Below are positions 24,218 through 36,964 of a stretch of 64,000 nucleotides of DNA, in pieces. The position numbers and the translations under genes are program-made. The stretch's first letter is position 1; every line of letters begins with the position of its first letter. The stretch comes from Microcebus murinus (lineage: Eukaryota; Chordata; Mammalia; Primates; Cheirogaleidae). The stretch is from positions 1,856,375-1,920,374 of the forward strand of contig NC_134126.1 in NCBI RefSeq assembly GCF_040939455.1. Reading direction: 5' to 3'. Under the pieces are notes generated by a model. The model was not told where the DNA came from. It saw nothing but the letters and a program-made list of their open reading frames with translations, and searched no databases.

Positions 24218-24368
24218 GATCACGGTCATCATTATCGTTTGCGTCAGCGTCAGGGTCAAGGTCACACGCAGGGTCAGGGTCAGTGTTCGAGGTAGAGTAA
24301 GGTTAGGGTTAGGGATCGAGTTAGGGTAGGGTTACGGTTAGGGTTATGGTTAAGGTAGGGTAAAGGTC

Positions 24369-24675
24369 TCATGCAGAGCTAGGGAAAGGCTTAGACTTAG
24401 CATTAGCGTCAGGGTCAAGGTCAGTGTAAGCGTCAAATTCAGGGTCAGGGTCGTGGTTATGGTCAATGTCAGGGTCAGCGTTATGGTTAGCGTTAGGGTC
24501 AGGGTCATAGTTACATTCAACGTCATGGTAGAGTCATGGTTAGCCTTAGGGTCTGGGTCAGAGTCAAGGTCAAACCAGGGTCAGGGTCAGTTTTTGAGTT
24601 ACAGTAAGGTTATGGTTGGGGATCGAGTTAGGGTAAGGTTAAGGTTAGGGTTATGGTTAAGGTAGGGTAAAGGTC
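24369..24675 (+). repeat. Over-long hybrid monomer (307 bp)
   Basis: This is the longest core spacing I found. The body is of the CAAATTCAGGG type. After GCGTTAGGGTCAGGGTCAT it gains a second tail (TTACATTCAACGTC, then CAAACCAGGG) typical of another monomer type, such as the one with core 1937. It fits an unequal exchange that added about 50 bp. Confidence 0.65.
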
Positions 24676-25135
24676 AAATCCAGAGCTAGGGTTAGGGTTA
24701 GAGTTAGGGTTAGGGTTAGGGTCAGGGTCAAGGTCTGGGTCAGCGTCTAGGTCAGCGTCAGGGTCATGGTTACGGTCAAGGTCAGGATTACGGTCATGGT
24801 TAGCGTTACGGTCATGGTTAGGGTCAAGGTCAAACGCAGGGTCAGGGTCAGTGTTCGGGTTAGAATAAGGTTACAGTTTGGGTTAGGGTAGGGTTACGGT
24901 TAGGGTTATGAATAAGGTTAGGGTAAGGGTTAAATGCAGACCTAGGGTTAAGATTACAGTTAGAGTTAGGGTTAGCTTTAGGGTCAGGGTCAGGTTCAGG
25001 GTCATAGTCATGGTCAGTGTCATGGTTACATTCAAGGTCATGGTCAGGGTCATGGTTGGCTTTAGGGTCTGGGTCACTGTCAATGTCAAACACAGGGTCA
25101 GGGTCAGTGTTTCGGCTAGTGTAAGGTTCCAGTTA

Positions 25136-25156
25136 GGGTTAGGGTTAGGGTTAGGG
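25136..25156 (+). other. Telomere-type G-run (four GGG runs), G-quadruplex candidate
   Basis: GGG runs start at 25136, 25142, 25148 and 25154 with TTA loops. It lies directly before the monomer with core 25200. Confidence 0.65.
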
Positions 25157-25199
25157 TAGGGTTACGGTTAGCGTTATGGTTAAGGTTAGCATAAGAGTT

Positions 25200-28100
25200 A
25201 AATGCAGAGCTAGGGTTAGGGTTACAGTTACGGTTAGGGTTAGGTTTAGGGTCAGGGTCAAGCTCTGGGTCAGCCTCAAGGTCAGTGTCAGTGTCATGGT
25301 TACCTTCAAGGTCATGATCAGCGTCAAAATTAGCGTTAGGTTCTGGGTCAGAGTCAAGGTCAAAGCCAGGGTTAAGGTCAGTGTTCGGGATAGAGTAAGG
25401 TTTGAGTTAGGGTTAGGGTTAGGGTAGGGTTACTGTTAGGGTTCTGGTTATGGTTAGGGTAAGGGTTAAATGTAGAGCTTGGGTTAGGGTTAGACTTAGG
25501 GTTAGCGTTATGATCAGCGTCAAGGTCAGGGTTGTGGTTATGGGTACATTCAAGGTCAAGGTCAGGGTCAATTTCAAACCAGGTTCAGGGTCAGAGTTCG
25601 GGTTACAGTACGGTTCGAGTTAGGGTTAGAGTAGGGTTTCAGTTAGCGGTATGGTTCAGGTTAGGGTAAGGGTTAAATGCAGAGCTAGGGTTAGAGTTAG
25701 AGTTAGGGTTAGTGTTAGATTTGGGGTCAGGGTCAAGGTAAGGGTCAGCTTCAAGGTCAGGGTAAGGGTCATGGTTACGGTCAAGGTCAGGGTCAGGGTC
25801 ATGGTTAGCGTGAGGGTCTGGGTAAGACTCAAGGTCAAAGCAAGGGTCAGGGTCTGTGTTTGGGTTTGAGTAACGTTAGGGTTAGGGTAGGGTTACTGTT
25901 AAGGTTATGGTTAAGTTTAGGGTAAGGTTTATATGCAGAGCTAGGGTTAGGGTTAGATTTAGGGTTAAGGTTACGGTCAAGGTCAGGGTCTGCGCCAAGG
26001 TCAGGGTCAGGGTCATGGGTACGGTCAAGGTCAGGGTCAAGGTTTTGGTTAGCGTTCGGGTCAGGGTCAGGTTCAAGGTCAAAGCCTGGGTTAGGGTCAG
26101 TGTTCGGGGTAGAGTAAGGTTAGAGTTAGGGTAAGGGTTAGCGGAGGGTTACGGTTAGGGTTATGGTTAAGGTTACGGTAAGGGTTAAATGCAGAGCTAA
26201 GGTTAGGGTTAGAGTTGGGGTTAGGGTAAGAGACACGGTTAAGGACACGGTCAGCGTCAAGGTCAGAGTCAGTGTCATGGTTAAGGTCAAGGTCAGGGTC
26301 ATGGTGAGCTTTAGGCTCTGGGTCAGGGTCAAGGTCAAAACCTGGGTCAGGGTCAGTGTTCGAGTTAGAGTAAGTTTAGGGTTAAGGATCGATTTAGGGT
26401 AGGGTTATGGTTAAGGTAGGGTTAAGGTTAAATGTAGAGCTAGGGTTAGCGTTAGAGTTAGATTTAGGGTTAGGGTCAGGATGAAGGTTAGGGTCAGCGT
26501 CAAGGTCGGGGTCAGGGTCATGCTTACGGTCAAGGTTAGGTTCTGGGTTCATGGTTAGCGTTCGGTTCATGGTCACAGTCAGAGTTAAAGGCAGGATCAG
26601 GTTCAGTGTTCGAGTAAGGTTAGGGTTAGGGTTAGGGTAGGGTTACGGTTAGGGTTATGTTTAAGGTTAGGGTAAGGATTAAATGCAGAACTAGAGTTAG
26701 GGTTAGAGATAGGGTTAGGATTAGGGTCAGGGTCAAGGTCAGGTTCAGCATAAAATTCAGGGTCAGGGTCATGGTTATGGTCAGGGTCAGAGTCATTGTC
26801 ATGGTTAGCGTTAGGGTCAGGGTCATGGTCAAGGTTAAAGGCAGGGTCAGGGTCAATGTTCGGGTTAGAGTAAGGTTAGGATTAGGGATCGAGTTAGGGT
26901 AGGGTTACGGTTAGGGTTATGGTTAAGATAAAGGTTAAATGCAGAGCTACGGTTAGAGTTAGAGTTAGGGTTAGGGTTAGGGTCAAGGTCTGTGTTAGCG
27001 TCAAGGTCAGCGTCACGGTCATGGTTACAGTAAAGGTCATGATCACGGTCATGGTTAGCGTTAAGATCAGGGTCAGGGTCAAGGTCAAACGCAGGGTCAG
27101 GGTCAGTGTTTGGGTTAGAATAAGGTTAGAGTTAGGGTAAGTGTTAGGATTAGGGTTAGGGTTAGGGTTATCGTTAAGGTTACGGTAACGGTTAAATGCA
27201 GAGCTAAGGTTAGTGTTAGAGTTAGGGTTAGGGTTAGAGTCATGGTCAAGGACATCGTCAGCGTCAGGGTCAGGGTCCGGGTCATGGTTAAGGTCAAGTT
27301 CAGGATCAGGGTCATGGTTAGCTTATGGTCTGGGTCAAGGTAAAGATCAAAACCTGGGTCAGGGTCAGTGTTCGAGTTAGAGTAAGGTTAGGGTTAGTGA
27401 TCGATTTAGGGTAGGGTTAGGGTTAGGTTTATGGTTAAGATAGGGTAAAGGTTAAATGCAGAGCTAGGGTTAGGGTTAGAGTTAGGGTTAGGGTTAGGGT
27501 CAGGGTCAAGGTCAGGGTCAGCGTCAAATTCAGGGTCAGGGTCATGGTTACGGTCAGCGTCAGTGTCAGGGTTTCGTTAGCGTTTGGGTCTCAGTCAGGG
27601 TCAAGGTGAAAGCCTGGGTCAGGGTCAGTGTTCGTGTTAGAGTAATGTTAGAGTTAGGGTTAGGGTAGAGTTACGGTTAGGGTTATGGTTAAGGTTAGCG
27701 TAAAGGTTAAATTCAGAGCTAGGGTTACATTTAGAGTTAGGTTTAGGATTAGGGTCAGTGTCAAGGTCAGGGTCAGCGTCATGGTCAGGGTCAGTGTCAT
27801 GTTTAGCGTTAGGGTCAGGGTCAAGGTCAAAGACAGGGTCAGGGTCTGTGGTCGGTTTAGAGTAAGGTTAGAGTTAGGCTTAGGTTTAGGTTTAGGGTAG
27901 GGATAAGGGTAGGGTTATGGTTAATGTTAGAGTAAGGTTTAAATGCAGAGCTAGGGTTAGGGTTAGACTTAGCGTTAGGGTTCAGGTCAAGGTCAGGGTC
28001 TGGGTCAGCGTCAAGGTCAGGGTCAGGGTCATGGTTACGGTCAAGGTCAAGATCACAGTCAGGGTTAGCGTTAGGGTCGGGGTCAGGGTCAAGGTCAAAG

Positions 28101-30012
28101 GCAGGGTCAGGGTCCGTGTTCGGGTTAGAGTAAGGTTAGGGTTAGGGATTGAGTTAGGGGAGGGTTACGGTTAGGGTTATGGTTAAGATAGGGTAAAGGT
28201 TAAATGTAGAGCTTGGGTTAGGGTTAGATTTAGAGTTAGCGGTATGATCAGTCATGGTCAGGGTCGTGGTCATGGTTACATTCAAGGTCAGGGTCAGGGT
28301 CAAGTCAAACCAGGTTCAGGGTCAGTGTTCGGGTTACAGTACGGTTCGAGTTACGGTTAGGGTAGTGTTTCGAGTAGTGGTATGGTTAAGGTTAGGGTAA
28401 GGATTAAATGCAGAACTAGGGTTAGGGTTAGAGTTAGAGTTAAGGTTAGGTATGGGGTCAGGGTCAAGGTCAGGGACAGCTTCAAGGTCAGGGTAAGGGT
28501 CATGGTTACGGTCAAGGTCAGGTTCAGGGTCATGGTTAGCGTTAGGGTCTGGGTAAGACTCAAGGTCCAACAAGGGTCAGGGTCTGTGTTTGGGTTTGAG
28601 TAACGTTAGGGTTAGGATAGGGTTACTGTTAGGGTTATGGTTAAGGTTAGGGTAAGCGTTCAATGCAGAGCTAGGGTTAGGGTTAGATTTAGGGTTAAGG
28701 TTACGGTCAAGGTCAGGGTCAGTGCCAAGGTCAGGGTCAGGGTCATGGATACAGTTAAGGTCAGGGTCAGGGTTTTGGTTAGCGTTCAGGTCAGGGTCAG
28801 GTTCAAGGTCAAAGCCTGGGTTAGGGTCAGTGTTCGGGTTAGAGTAAGGTTAGAGTTAGGGTAAGGGTTAGGATAGGGTTACGGTTAGGGTTATGGTTAA
28901 GGTTACGGTAAGGGTTTAATGCAGAGCTAAGGTTAGGGTTAGAGTTGGGGTTAGGGTAAGAGTCCCGGTTAAGGACAGGGTCAGTGTCAAGTTCAGGGTC
29001 AGTGTCATGGTTAAGGTCAAGGTCAGGGTCAGCGGCATGGTGAGCTTTAGGGTCTGGGTCAGGGTCAAGGTCAAAGACAGGGTCAGGGTCAGTGTTTCGG
29101 TGAGACTAAGTTTCGAGTTAGGATTAGGGTTGGGGTTAAGGTAGGGTTACTGTTAGCTTTATGGTTCAGGTTAGCGTAAGGGTTAAATGCAGAGGTAGGT
29201 TTAGGGTTACAGTTACGGTTAGGGTTAGGTTTAGGGTCAGGGTCAAGGTAGGGTCAGCCTCAAGGTCAGTGTCACGTGGTTACGTTCAAGGTCATTATCA
29301 GGGTCAAAATTAGCGCTAGGTTCTCGGTCAGAGTCAAGGTCAAACAGGTTCAGGGTCAGTGTTTGAGTTACAGTAAGGTTAGGGTTAGGGATCGAGTTAG
29401 TGTAGGGTTTCCGTTAGGGTTAGGGTTAAGGTAGGGTAAAGGTCAAATGCAGACCTAGGGTTAGGGTTAGATTTAGCATTAGGTTCAGTGTCAGCATCAA
29501 GGCCAGGGTCAGGGTCATGGTTACGGTCAAGGTCAGGAACACGGTCATGGTTAGCGTTAGGGTCAGGGTCAGGGTCAAGGTCAAAGGCAGGCTCAGGGTC
29601 AGTGTTCGGGTTAGAGTAAGGTTAGGATTAGGGATCGAATTAGGGTAGGGTTACGGTTAGGGTTATGGTTAAGGTAAAGGTTAAATGCAGGGCTAGGGTA
29701 GGGTTAGAGTTAGGGTTATGGTGAGGGTTAAGGTCAAGGTCTGAGTTAGCGTCAATGTCAGCGTCAGGGTTATGGTTACGGTAAAGGTCAGGATCACGGT
29801 CATGGTTAGCGTTAGGGTCAGGGTCAGGGTCAAGGTCAAACGCAGGGTCAGGGTCAGTGTTCGGGTTAGAAAAGGTTACAGTTAGGGTTAGGGTATCGTT
29901 ACGGTTAGGGTTATGGTTAAGGTTAGGGTAAGGGTTAAATGCAGACCTAGGGTTAAGGTTACAGCTAGGGTTAGGGTTAGGTTTAGGGTCTGGGTCAGGG
30001 TCAGCATCAAGT
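25200..30012 (+). repeat. Diverged B-like monomer region M3, left of array B
   Basis: Cores are at 25200, 25468, 25675, 25931, 26187, 26430, 26691, 26937, 27194, 27454, 27709, 27941, 28202, 28406, 28661, 28917, 29185, 29445, 29683 and 29937. The order of types from 25675 to 26937, and again from 27194 to 28917, follows array B (for example 25931, 28661 and 32129 correspond). Substitutions and indels are frequent, and the monomer pair 27454/27709 is intact here but fused in array B. Similarity to B rises towards 30013. Confidence 0.85.
27454..27940 (+). repeat. Intact monomer pair that is fused in array B (left flank)
   Basis: Two monomers, with spacings of 255 and 232 bp, occupy the place where array B has a single hybrid. 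The first has GGTTAGGGTTAGAG after its core and the second GGTTACATTTAGAG. The right flank of array B shows the same pair at 48563 and 48818. Confidence 0.75.
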
Positions 30013-30395
30013 TCATGGTCAGTGTCATGGTTACATTCAAGGTCATGGTCAGGGTCATGGTTAGCGTTAGGTCTGCGTCAGGGTCAAGTTCAAAGACAGG
30101 GTCAGGGTCAGTGTTCCGGTTAGAGTAAGGTTCGAGTTAGGGTTAGGGTTAAGGTTAGGGTAAGGTTATGGTTAGCGTTATGGTTCAGGTTAGCGTAAGG
30201 GTTAAATGCAGAGCTAGGGTTAGGGTTACACTTACGGTTAGGGTCAGTTTTAGGGTCAGGGTCAGCCTCAAGGTCAGTGTCAGGGTCATGGTTTCGTTCA
30301 AGGTCATGATCAGGGTCAAAATTAGACTTAGGTTCTGGGTCAGAGTCAAGGTCAAAGCCAGGGTCAGTGTCAGTGTTCGGGTTAGAGTAAGGTTA

Positions 30396-30416
30396 GGGTT
30401 AGGGTTAGGGTTAGGG
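30396..30416 (+). other. Telomere-type G-run in array B, G-quadruplex candidate
   Basis: GGG runs start at 30396, 30402, 30408 and 30414 with TTA loops. The tract recurs at 33872, 37348, 40824, 44300 and 47776, once per array B copy at this position. Confidence 0.7.
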
Positions 30417-31182
30417 TAGGTTTACTGTTAGGGTTCTGGTTATGGTGTAGGGTAAGGGTTAAATGTAGAGCTTGGGTTAGTGTTAGACTTAGGGTTAGCG
30501 TTATGATCAGGGTCAAGGTCAGGGTGGCGTCATTGTTACATTCAAGGTCAGGGTCAGGGTCAAGAACAAACCATGTTCAGGGTCTGTGTTCTGGTTAGAG
30601 TAATGTTAGAGTTACGGTGAGGGTAGGGTTTCGGTTAGGGGTATGGTTAAGGTTAGGGTAATGGTTAAATGCATAGCTAGGGTTAGGGTTACAGTTAGGA
30701 TTATGGTTAGGGTCAGGGTCAAGATCTGGTCAACGTCAAGGTCAGGGTCAGGGTCATGGGTATGGTCAAGGTCAGGGTCAGGGTTTTGGTTAGCGTTCGG
30801 GTCAGGGTCAGGGTCAAGGTCAAAGCCTGGGTTAGGGTCAGTGTTCGGGTTAGAGTAAGGTTAGAGTTAGGCTAAGTGTTAGGGTTAGGGTTAGGTTTAG
30901 GGTTATGTTTAAGGTTACGGTAAGGGTTAAATGCAGAGCTACGGTTAGGGTTAGAGTTAGGGTTAGAGTCACGGTCAAGGACAGGGTCAGCATCAAGGTC
31001 ATGGTCAGGGTTATGGTTAAGGTCAAGGTCAGGATCAGGGTCATGGTTAGCTTATGGTCTGGGTCAAGGTAAAGATCACAACCTGGGTCAGGGTCAGTGT
31101 TCGAGTTAGAGTAAGGTTAGGGTTAGGGATCGATATAGGGTAGGGTTAGGGTTAGGGTTATGGTTAAGATAGGGTAAAGGTT

Positions 31183-31414
31183 AAATGCAGAGCTAGTGTT
31201 ACATTTAGAGTTAGGCTTAGGATTAGGGTCTGGGTAAAGGTTAGGGTCAGCGTCAAGGTCAGGGTCAGGGTCTTGGTTAGCGTTAGGGTCAGGGTCAAGT
31301 TCAAAGACAGGGTCTGGGTCAGTGTTCGGTTTAGAGTAAGGTTAGAGTTAGGCTTAGGTTTAGGGTTAGGGTAGAGATACCGTTAGGGTTATGGTTAATG
31401 TTAGGGTAAGGGTT
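31183..31414 (+). repeat. Fused monomer marking the array B founder
   Basis: The sequence up to the core (GATAGGGTAAAGGTTAAATG) is that of the flank monomers 27454 and 48563. After the core it switches to TGTTACATTTAGAG, the type of 27709 and 48818. Both flanks carry the two monomers separately, so the homogenised copy has lost one 255-bp monomer. The joint lies within about 17 bp of the core and is repeated in all five copies. Confidence 0.8.
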
Positions 31415-33488
31415 AAATGCAGAGCTAGGGTTAGGGTTAGACTTAGCGTTAGGGTTAGGGTCAGGGTCAGGGTCTGGGTCAGCGTCAAGGACATGGTCAG
31501 GGTCATGGTTACGGTCAAGGTCACTATCACGGTCATGGTTAGCCTTAGGGTCAAGGTCAGGGTCAAGGTCAAAGGCAGGGTCAGGGTCAGTTTTCGGGTT
31601 AGAGTAAGGTTAGGGTTAGGGATTGAGTTAGGGTAGGGTTATGGTTAGTGTTATTGTTAAGATAGGGTAAAGGTTAAATGTAGAGCTTGGGTTAGGGTTA
31701 GACTTAGGGTTAGCGGTATGATCAGTGAAGGTCAGGGTCGGAGTCATGGTTACATTCAAGGTCAGGGTCAGGGTCAAGGTCAAACCAGGTTCAGGGTCAG
31801 TGTTCGGGTTAGAATAAGGTTCGAGTTAGGGTTAGGGTAGGGTTTCGGTTAGCGGTATGGTTAAGGTTAGTGTAAGTGTTAAATGCAGAGCTAGGGTTAG
31901 GGTTAGAGTTAGAGTTAGGGTTAGGTTTGGGTAGGGTCAAGGTCAATGTCAGCTTCAAGGTCAGGGTAAGGGTCATGGTTAAGGTCAAGGTCAGGGTCAT
32001 GGTTAGCGTTAGGGTCTGGGTAAGACTCAAGGTCAAAGCAAGGGTCAGGGTCTGTTTTTGGGTTTGAGTAACGTTAGGGTTAGGGTAGGGTTAATGTTAA
32101 GGTTATGGTTAATGTCAGGGTAAGGGTTCAATGCAGAGCTAGGGTTAGGTTTAGATTTAGGGTTAATTTTACGGTCAAGGTCAGGGTCAGCGCCAAGGTC
32201 AGGGTCAGGGTCATGGGTACGGCCACGGTCAGGGTCAGGGTTTTGGTTAGCGTTCTGGTCAGGGTCAGGTTCAAGGTCAAAGCCTGGGTTAGGGTCAGTG
32301 TTCGGGGTAGAGTAAGGTTAGAGTTAGGGTAAGGGTTAGGGTAGGGTTACGGTTAAGGTTATGGTTAAGGTTACGGTAAGGGTTAAATGCAGAGCTAAGG
32401 TTAGGGTTAGAGTTGGGGTTAGGGTAAGAGTCACGGTTAAGGACAGGGTCAGCATCAAGGTCAGGGTCAGTGTCATGGTTAAGGTCAAGGTCAGGGTCAG
32501 CGGCATGGTGAGCTTTAGGGTCTGGGTCAGGGTGAAGGTCAAAACCTGGGTCAGGGTCAGTTTTCGAGTTAGAGTAAGGTTAGGGTTAGGGATGGATTTA
32601 GGGTAGGGTTACGGTTAGGGTTATGGTTAAGGTAGGGTTAAGGTTTAATGCAGAGCTAGGGTTAGCGTTAGAGTTAGATTTAGGGTTAGGGTCAGGGTGA
32701 AGGTTAGGGTCATCGTCAAAGTCAGGGTCAGGGTCATGCTTACGGAAAAGGTCAGGTTCTGTGTCTTGGTTAGCGTTCGGTTCAGGGTCACAGTCCGGGA
32801 CAAAGGCAGGATCAGATTCAGTGTTCGAGTTAGAGTAAGGTTAGGATTACGGTTAGGGTAGGGTTACGGTTAGGGTTATGGTTAAGGTTAGGGTAAGGGT
32901 TAAATGCAGAGCTACGGTTAGGGTTAGAGTTAGGGTTTGGGTTAGGGTCAGGGACAGGTCAGGGTCAGCATAAAATTCAGGGTCAGGGTCATGGTTATGG
33001 TCAGGGTCAGTGTCAGGGTCATGGTTAGCATTAGTGTCAGGGTCATGGTCAAGGTTTAAGGCAGGGTCAGGGTCAGTGTTCGGGTTAGAGTAAGGTTAGG
33101 ATTAGGGATCGAGTTAGGGTAGGGTTACTGTTAGAGTTATGGTTAAGGTAAAGGTTAAATGCAGAGCTAGGGTTAGGGTTAGAGTTAGGGTTATGGTTAG
33201 GGTTAAGGTCAAGATCTGGGTTAGCGTCAAGGTCAGCGTCAGGGTCATGGTTACGGTAAAGGTCAGGATCACGGTCATGGTTAGCGTTAGGGTCAGGGTC
33301 AGGGTCAAGGTCAAACGCAGGGTCAGGGTCAGTGTTCGGGTTAGAATAAGGTTACCGTTAGCGTTAGGGTAGGGTTACGGTTAGGGTTATGGTTAAGGTT
33401 AGGGTAAGGGTTAAATGCAGAACTAGGGTTAAGGTTACAGTTAGGGTTAGGGTTAGGTTTAGGGTCAGGGTCAGGGTCAGCGTCAAGG

Positions 33489-36400
33489 TCATGGTCAGTG
33501 TCATGGTTACATTCAAGGTCATGGTCAGGGTCATGGTTAGCGTTAGGTCTGCGTCAGGGTCAAGTTCAAAGACAGGGTCAGGGTCAGTGTTCCGGTTAGA
33601 GTAAGGTTCAAGTTAGGGTTAGGGTTAAGGTTAGGGTAAGGTTATGGTTAGCGTTATGGTTCAGGTTAGCGTAAGGGTTAAATGCAGAGCTAGGGTTAGG
33701 GTTACACTTACGGTTAGGGTCAGTTTTAGGGTCAGGGTCAGCCTCAAGGTCAGTGTCAGGGTCATGGTTTCGTTCAAGGTCATGATCAGGGTCAAAATTA
33801 GACTTAGGTTCTGGGTCAGAGTCAAGGTCAAAGCCAGGGTCAGTGTCAGTGTTCGGGTTAGAGTAAGGTTAGGGTTAGGGTTAGGGTTAGGGTAGGTTTA
33901 CTGTTAGGGTTCTGGTTATGGTGTAGGGTAAGGGTTAAATGTAGAGCTTGGGTTAGTGTTAGACTTAGGGTTAGCGTTATGATCAGGGTCAAGGTCAGGG
34001 TGGCGTCATTGTTACATTCAAGGTCAGGGTCAGGGTCAAGAACAAACCATGTTCAGGGTCTGTGTTCTGGTTAGAGTAATGTTAGAGTTACGGTGAGGGT
34101 AGGGTTTCGGTTAGGGGTATGGTTAAGGTTAGGGTAATGGTTAAATGCATAGCTAGGGTTAGGGTTACAGTTAGGATTATGGTTAGGGTCAGGGTCAAGA
34201 TCTGGTCAACGTCAAGGTCAGGGTCAGGGTCATGGGTATGGTCAAGGTCAGGGTCAGGGTTTTGGTTAGCGTTCGGGTCAGGGTCAGGGTCAAGGTCAAA
34301 GCCTGGGTTAGGGTCAGTGTTCGGGTTAGAGTAAGGTTAGAGTTAGGCTAAGTGTTAGGGTTAGGGTTAGGTTTAGGGTTATGTTTAAGGTTACGGTAAG
34401 GGTTAAATGCAGAGCTACGGTTAGGGTTAGAGTTAGGGTTAGAGTCACGGTCAAGGACAGGGTCAGCATCAAGGTCATGGTCAGGGTTATGGTTAAGGTC
34501 AAGGTCAGGATCAGGGTCATGGTTAGCTTATGGTCTGGGTCAAGGTAAAGATCACAACCTGGGTCAGGGTCAGTGTTCGAGTTAGAGTAAGGTTAGGGTT
34601 AGGGATCGATATAGGGTAGGGTTAGGGTTAGGGTTATGGTTAAGATAGGGTAAAGGTTAAATGCAGAGCTAGTGTTACATTTAGAGTTAGGCTTAGGATT
34701 AGGGTCTGGGTAAAGGTTAGGGTCAGCGTCAAGGTCAGGGTCAGGGTCTTGGTTAGCGTTAGGGTCAGGGTCAAGTTCAAAGACAGGGTCTGGGTCAGTG
34801 TTCGGTTTAGAGTAAGGTTAGAGTTAGGCTTAGGTTTAGGGTTAGGGTAGAGATACCGTTAGGGTTATGGTTAATGTTAGGGTAAGGGTTAAATGCAGAG
34901 CTAGGGTTAGGGTTAGACTTAGCGTTAGGGTTAGGGTCAGGGTCAGGGTCTGGGTCAGCGTCAAGGACATGGTCAGGGTCATGGTTACGGTCAAGGTCAC
35001 TATCACGGTCATGGTTAGCCTTAGGGTCAAGGTCAGGGTCAAGGTCAAAGGCAGGGTCAGGGTCAGTTTTCGGGTTAGAGTAAGGTTAGGGTTAGGGATT
35101 GAGTTAGGGTAGGGTTATGGTTAGTGTTATTGTTAAGATAGGGTAAAGGTTAAATGTAGAGCTTGGGTTAGGGTTAGACTTAGGGTTAGCGGTATGATCA
35201 GTGAAGGTCAGGGTCGGAGTCATGGTTACATTCAAGGTCAGGGTCAGGGTCAAGGTCAAACCAGGTTCAGGGTCAGTGTTCGGGTTAGAATAAGGTTCGA
35301 GTTAGGGTTAGGGTAGGGTTTCGGTTAGCGGTATGGTTAAGGTTAGTGTAAGTGTTAAATGCAGAGCTAGGGTTAGGGTTAGAGTTAGAGTTAGGGTTAG
35401 GTTTGGGTAGGGTCAAGGTCAAGGTCAGCTTCAAGGTCAGGGTAAGGGTCATGGTTAAGGTCAAGGTCAGGGTCATGGTTAGCGTTAGGGTCTGGGTAAG
35501 ACTCAAGGTCAAAGCAAGGGTCAGGGTCTGTTTTTGGGTTTGAGTAACGTTAGGGTTAGGGTAGGGTTAATGTTAAGGTTATGGTTAATGTCAGGGTAAG
35601 GGTTCAATGCAGAGCTAGGGTTAGGTTTAGATTTAGGGTTAATTTTACGGTCAAGGTCAGGGTCAGCGCCAAGGTCAGGGTCAGGGTCATGGGTACGGCC
35701 ACGGTCAGGGTCAGGGTTTTGGTTAGCGTTCTGGTCAGGGTCAGGTTCAAGGTCAAAGCCTGGGTTAGGGTCAGTGTTCGGGGTAGAGTAAGGTTAGAGT
35801 TAGGGTAAGGGTTAGGGTAGGGTTACGGTTAAGGTTATGGTTAAGGTTACGGTAAGGGTTAAATGCAGAGCTAAGGTTAGGGTTAGAGTTGGGGTTAGGG
35901 TAAGAGTCACGGTTAAGGACAGGGTCAGCATCAAGGTCAGGGTCAGTGTCATGGTTAAGGTCAAGGTCAGGGTCAGCGGCATGGTGAGCTTTAGGGTCTG
36001 GGTCAGGGTGAAGGTCAAAACCTGGGTCAGGGTCAGTTTTCGAGTTAGAGTAAGGTTAGGGTTAGGGATGGATTTAGGGTAGGGTTACGGTTAGGGTTAT
36101 GGTTAAGGTAGGGTTAAGGTTTAATGCAGAGCTAGGGTTAGCGTTAGAGTTAGATTTAGGGTTAGGGTCAGGGTGAAGGTTAGGGTCATCGTCAAAGTCA
36201 GGGTCAGGGTCATGCTTACGGAAAAGGTCAGGTTCTGTGTCTTGGTTAGCGTTCGGTTCAGGGTCACAGTCCGGGACAAAGGCAGGATCAGATTCAGTGT
36301 TCGAGTTAGAGTAAGGTTAGGATTACGGTTAGGGTAGGGTTACGGTTAGGGTTATGGTTAAGGTTAGGGTAAGGGTTAAATGCAGAGCTACGGTTAGGGT

Positions 36401-36964
36401 TAGAGTTAGGGTTTGGGTTAGGGTCAGGGACAGGTCAGGGTCAGCATAAAATTCAGGGTCAGGGTCATGGTTATGGTCAGGGTCAGTGTCAGGGTCATGG
36501 TTAGCATTAGTGTCAGGGTCATGGTCAAGGTTTAAGGCAGGGTCAGGGTCAGTGTTCGGGTTAGAGTAAGGTTAGGATTAGGGATCGAGTTAGGGTAGGG
36601 TTACTGTTAGAGTTATGGTTAAGGTAAAGGTTAAATGCAGAGCTAGGGTTAGGGTTAGAGTTAGGGTTATGGTTAGGGTTAAGGTCAAGATCTGGGTTAG
36701 CGTCAAGGTCAGCGTCAGGGTCATGGTTACGGTAAAGGTCAGGATCACGGTCATGGTTAGCGTTAGGGTCAGGGTCAGGGTCAAGGTCAAACGCAGGGTC
36801 AGGGTCAGTGTTCGGGTTAGAATAAGGTTACCGTTAGCGTTAGGGTAGGGTTACGGTTAGGGTTATGGTTAAGGTTAGGGTAAGGGTTAAATGCAGAACT
36901 AGGGTTAAGGTTACAGTTAGGGTTAGGGTTAGGTTTAGGGTCAGGGTCAGGGTCAGCGTCAAGG
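33489..36964 (+). repeat. Array B copy 2
   Basis: It carries a private A at 33610, where the other copies have G in a CpG (TTCGAG becomes TTCAAG). Confidence 0.9.
35413..35427 (+). other. TCAAGGTCAAGGTCA site in array B
   Basis: This exact DR0-type site is also at 38889-38903, 42365-42379 and 45841-45855. In copy 1 (31937-31951) it is interrupted by T at 31947. The match to the GCNF/NR5A-type motif is visible. Binding is inference. Confidence 0.5.

Larger units (their letters stand above)
21702..25199 (+). repeat. Diverged monomer region M2
   Basis: Cores are at 21702, 21970, 22036, 22310, 22566, 22821, 23076, 23337, 23592, 23848, 24109, 24369, 24676 and 24932. It begins with the same monomer series as M1, offset by 3125 bp, then an extra monomer shifts the offset to about 3399 bp. 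It therefore looks like a second, diverged copy of an older HOR. There is no gene-like sequence. Confidence 0.85.
30013..33488 (+). repeat. Array B copy 1
   Basis: This is the leftmost homogenised copy. It carries a private T at 31947, which breaks the TCAAGGTCAAGGTCA site present in the other four copies. Confidence 0.9.

Noticed and set aside
18616..30012. Unique or genic sequence between arrays A and B
   Set aside because: Cores continue at about 200-310 bp spacing throughout, apart from the two 66-bp deletion joints, and the hexamer words never stop. This is diverged satellite, not unique DNA.
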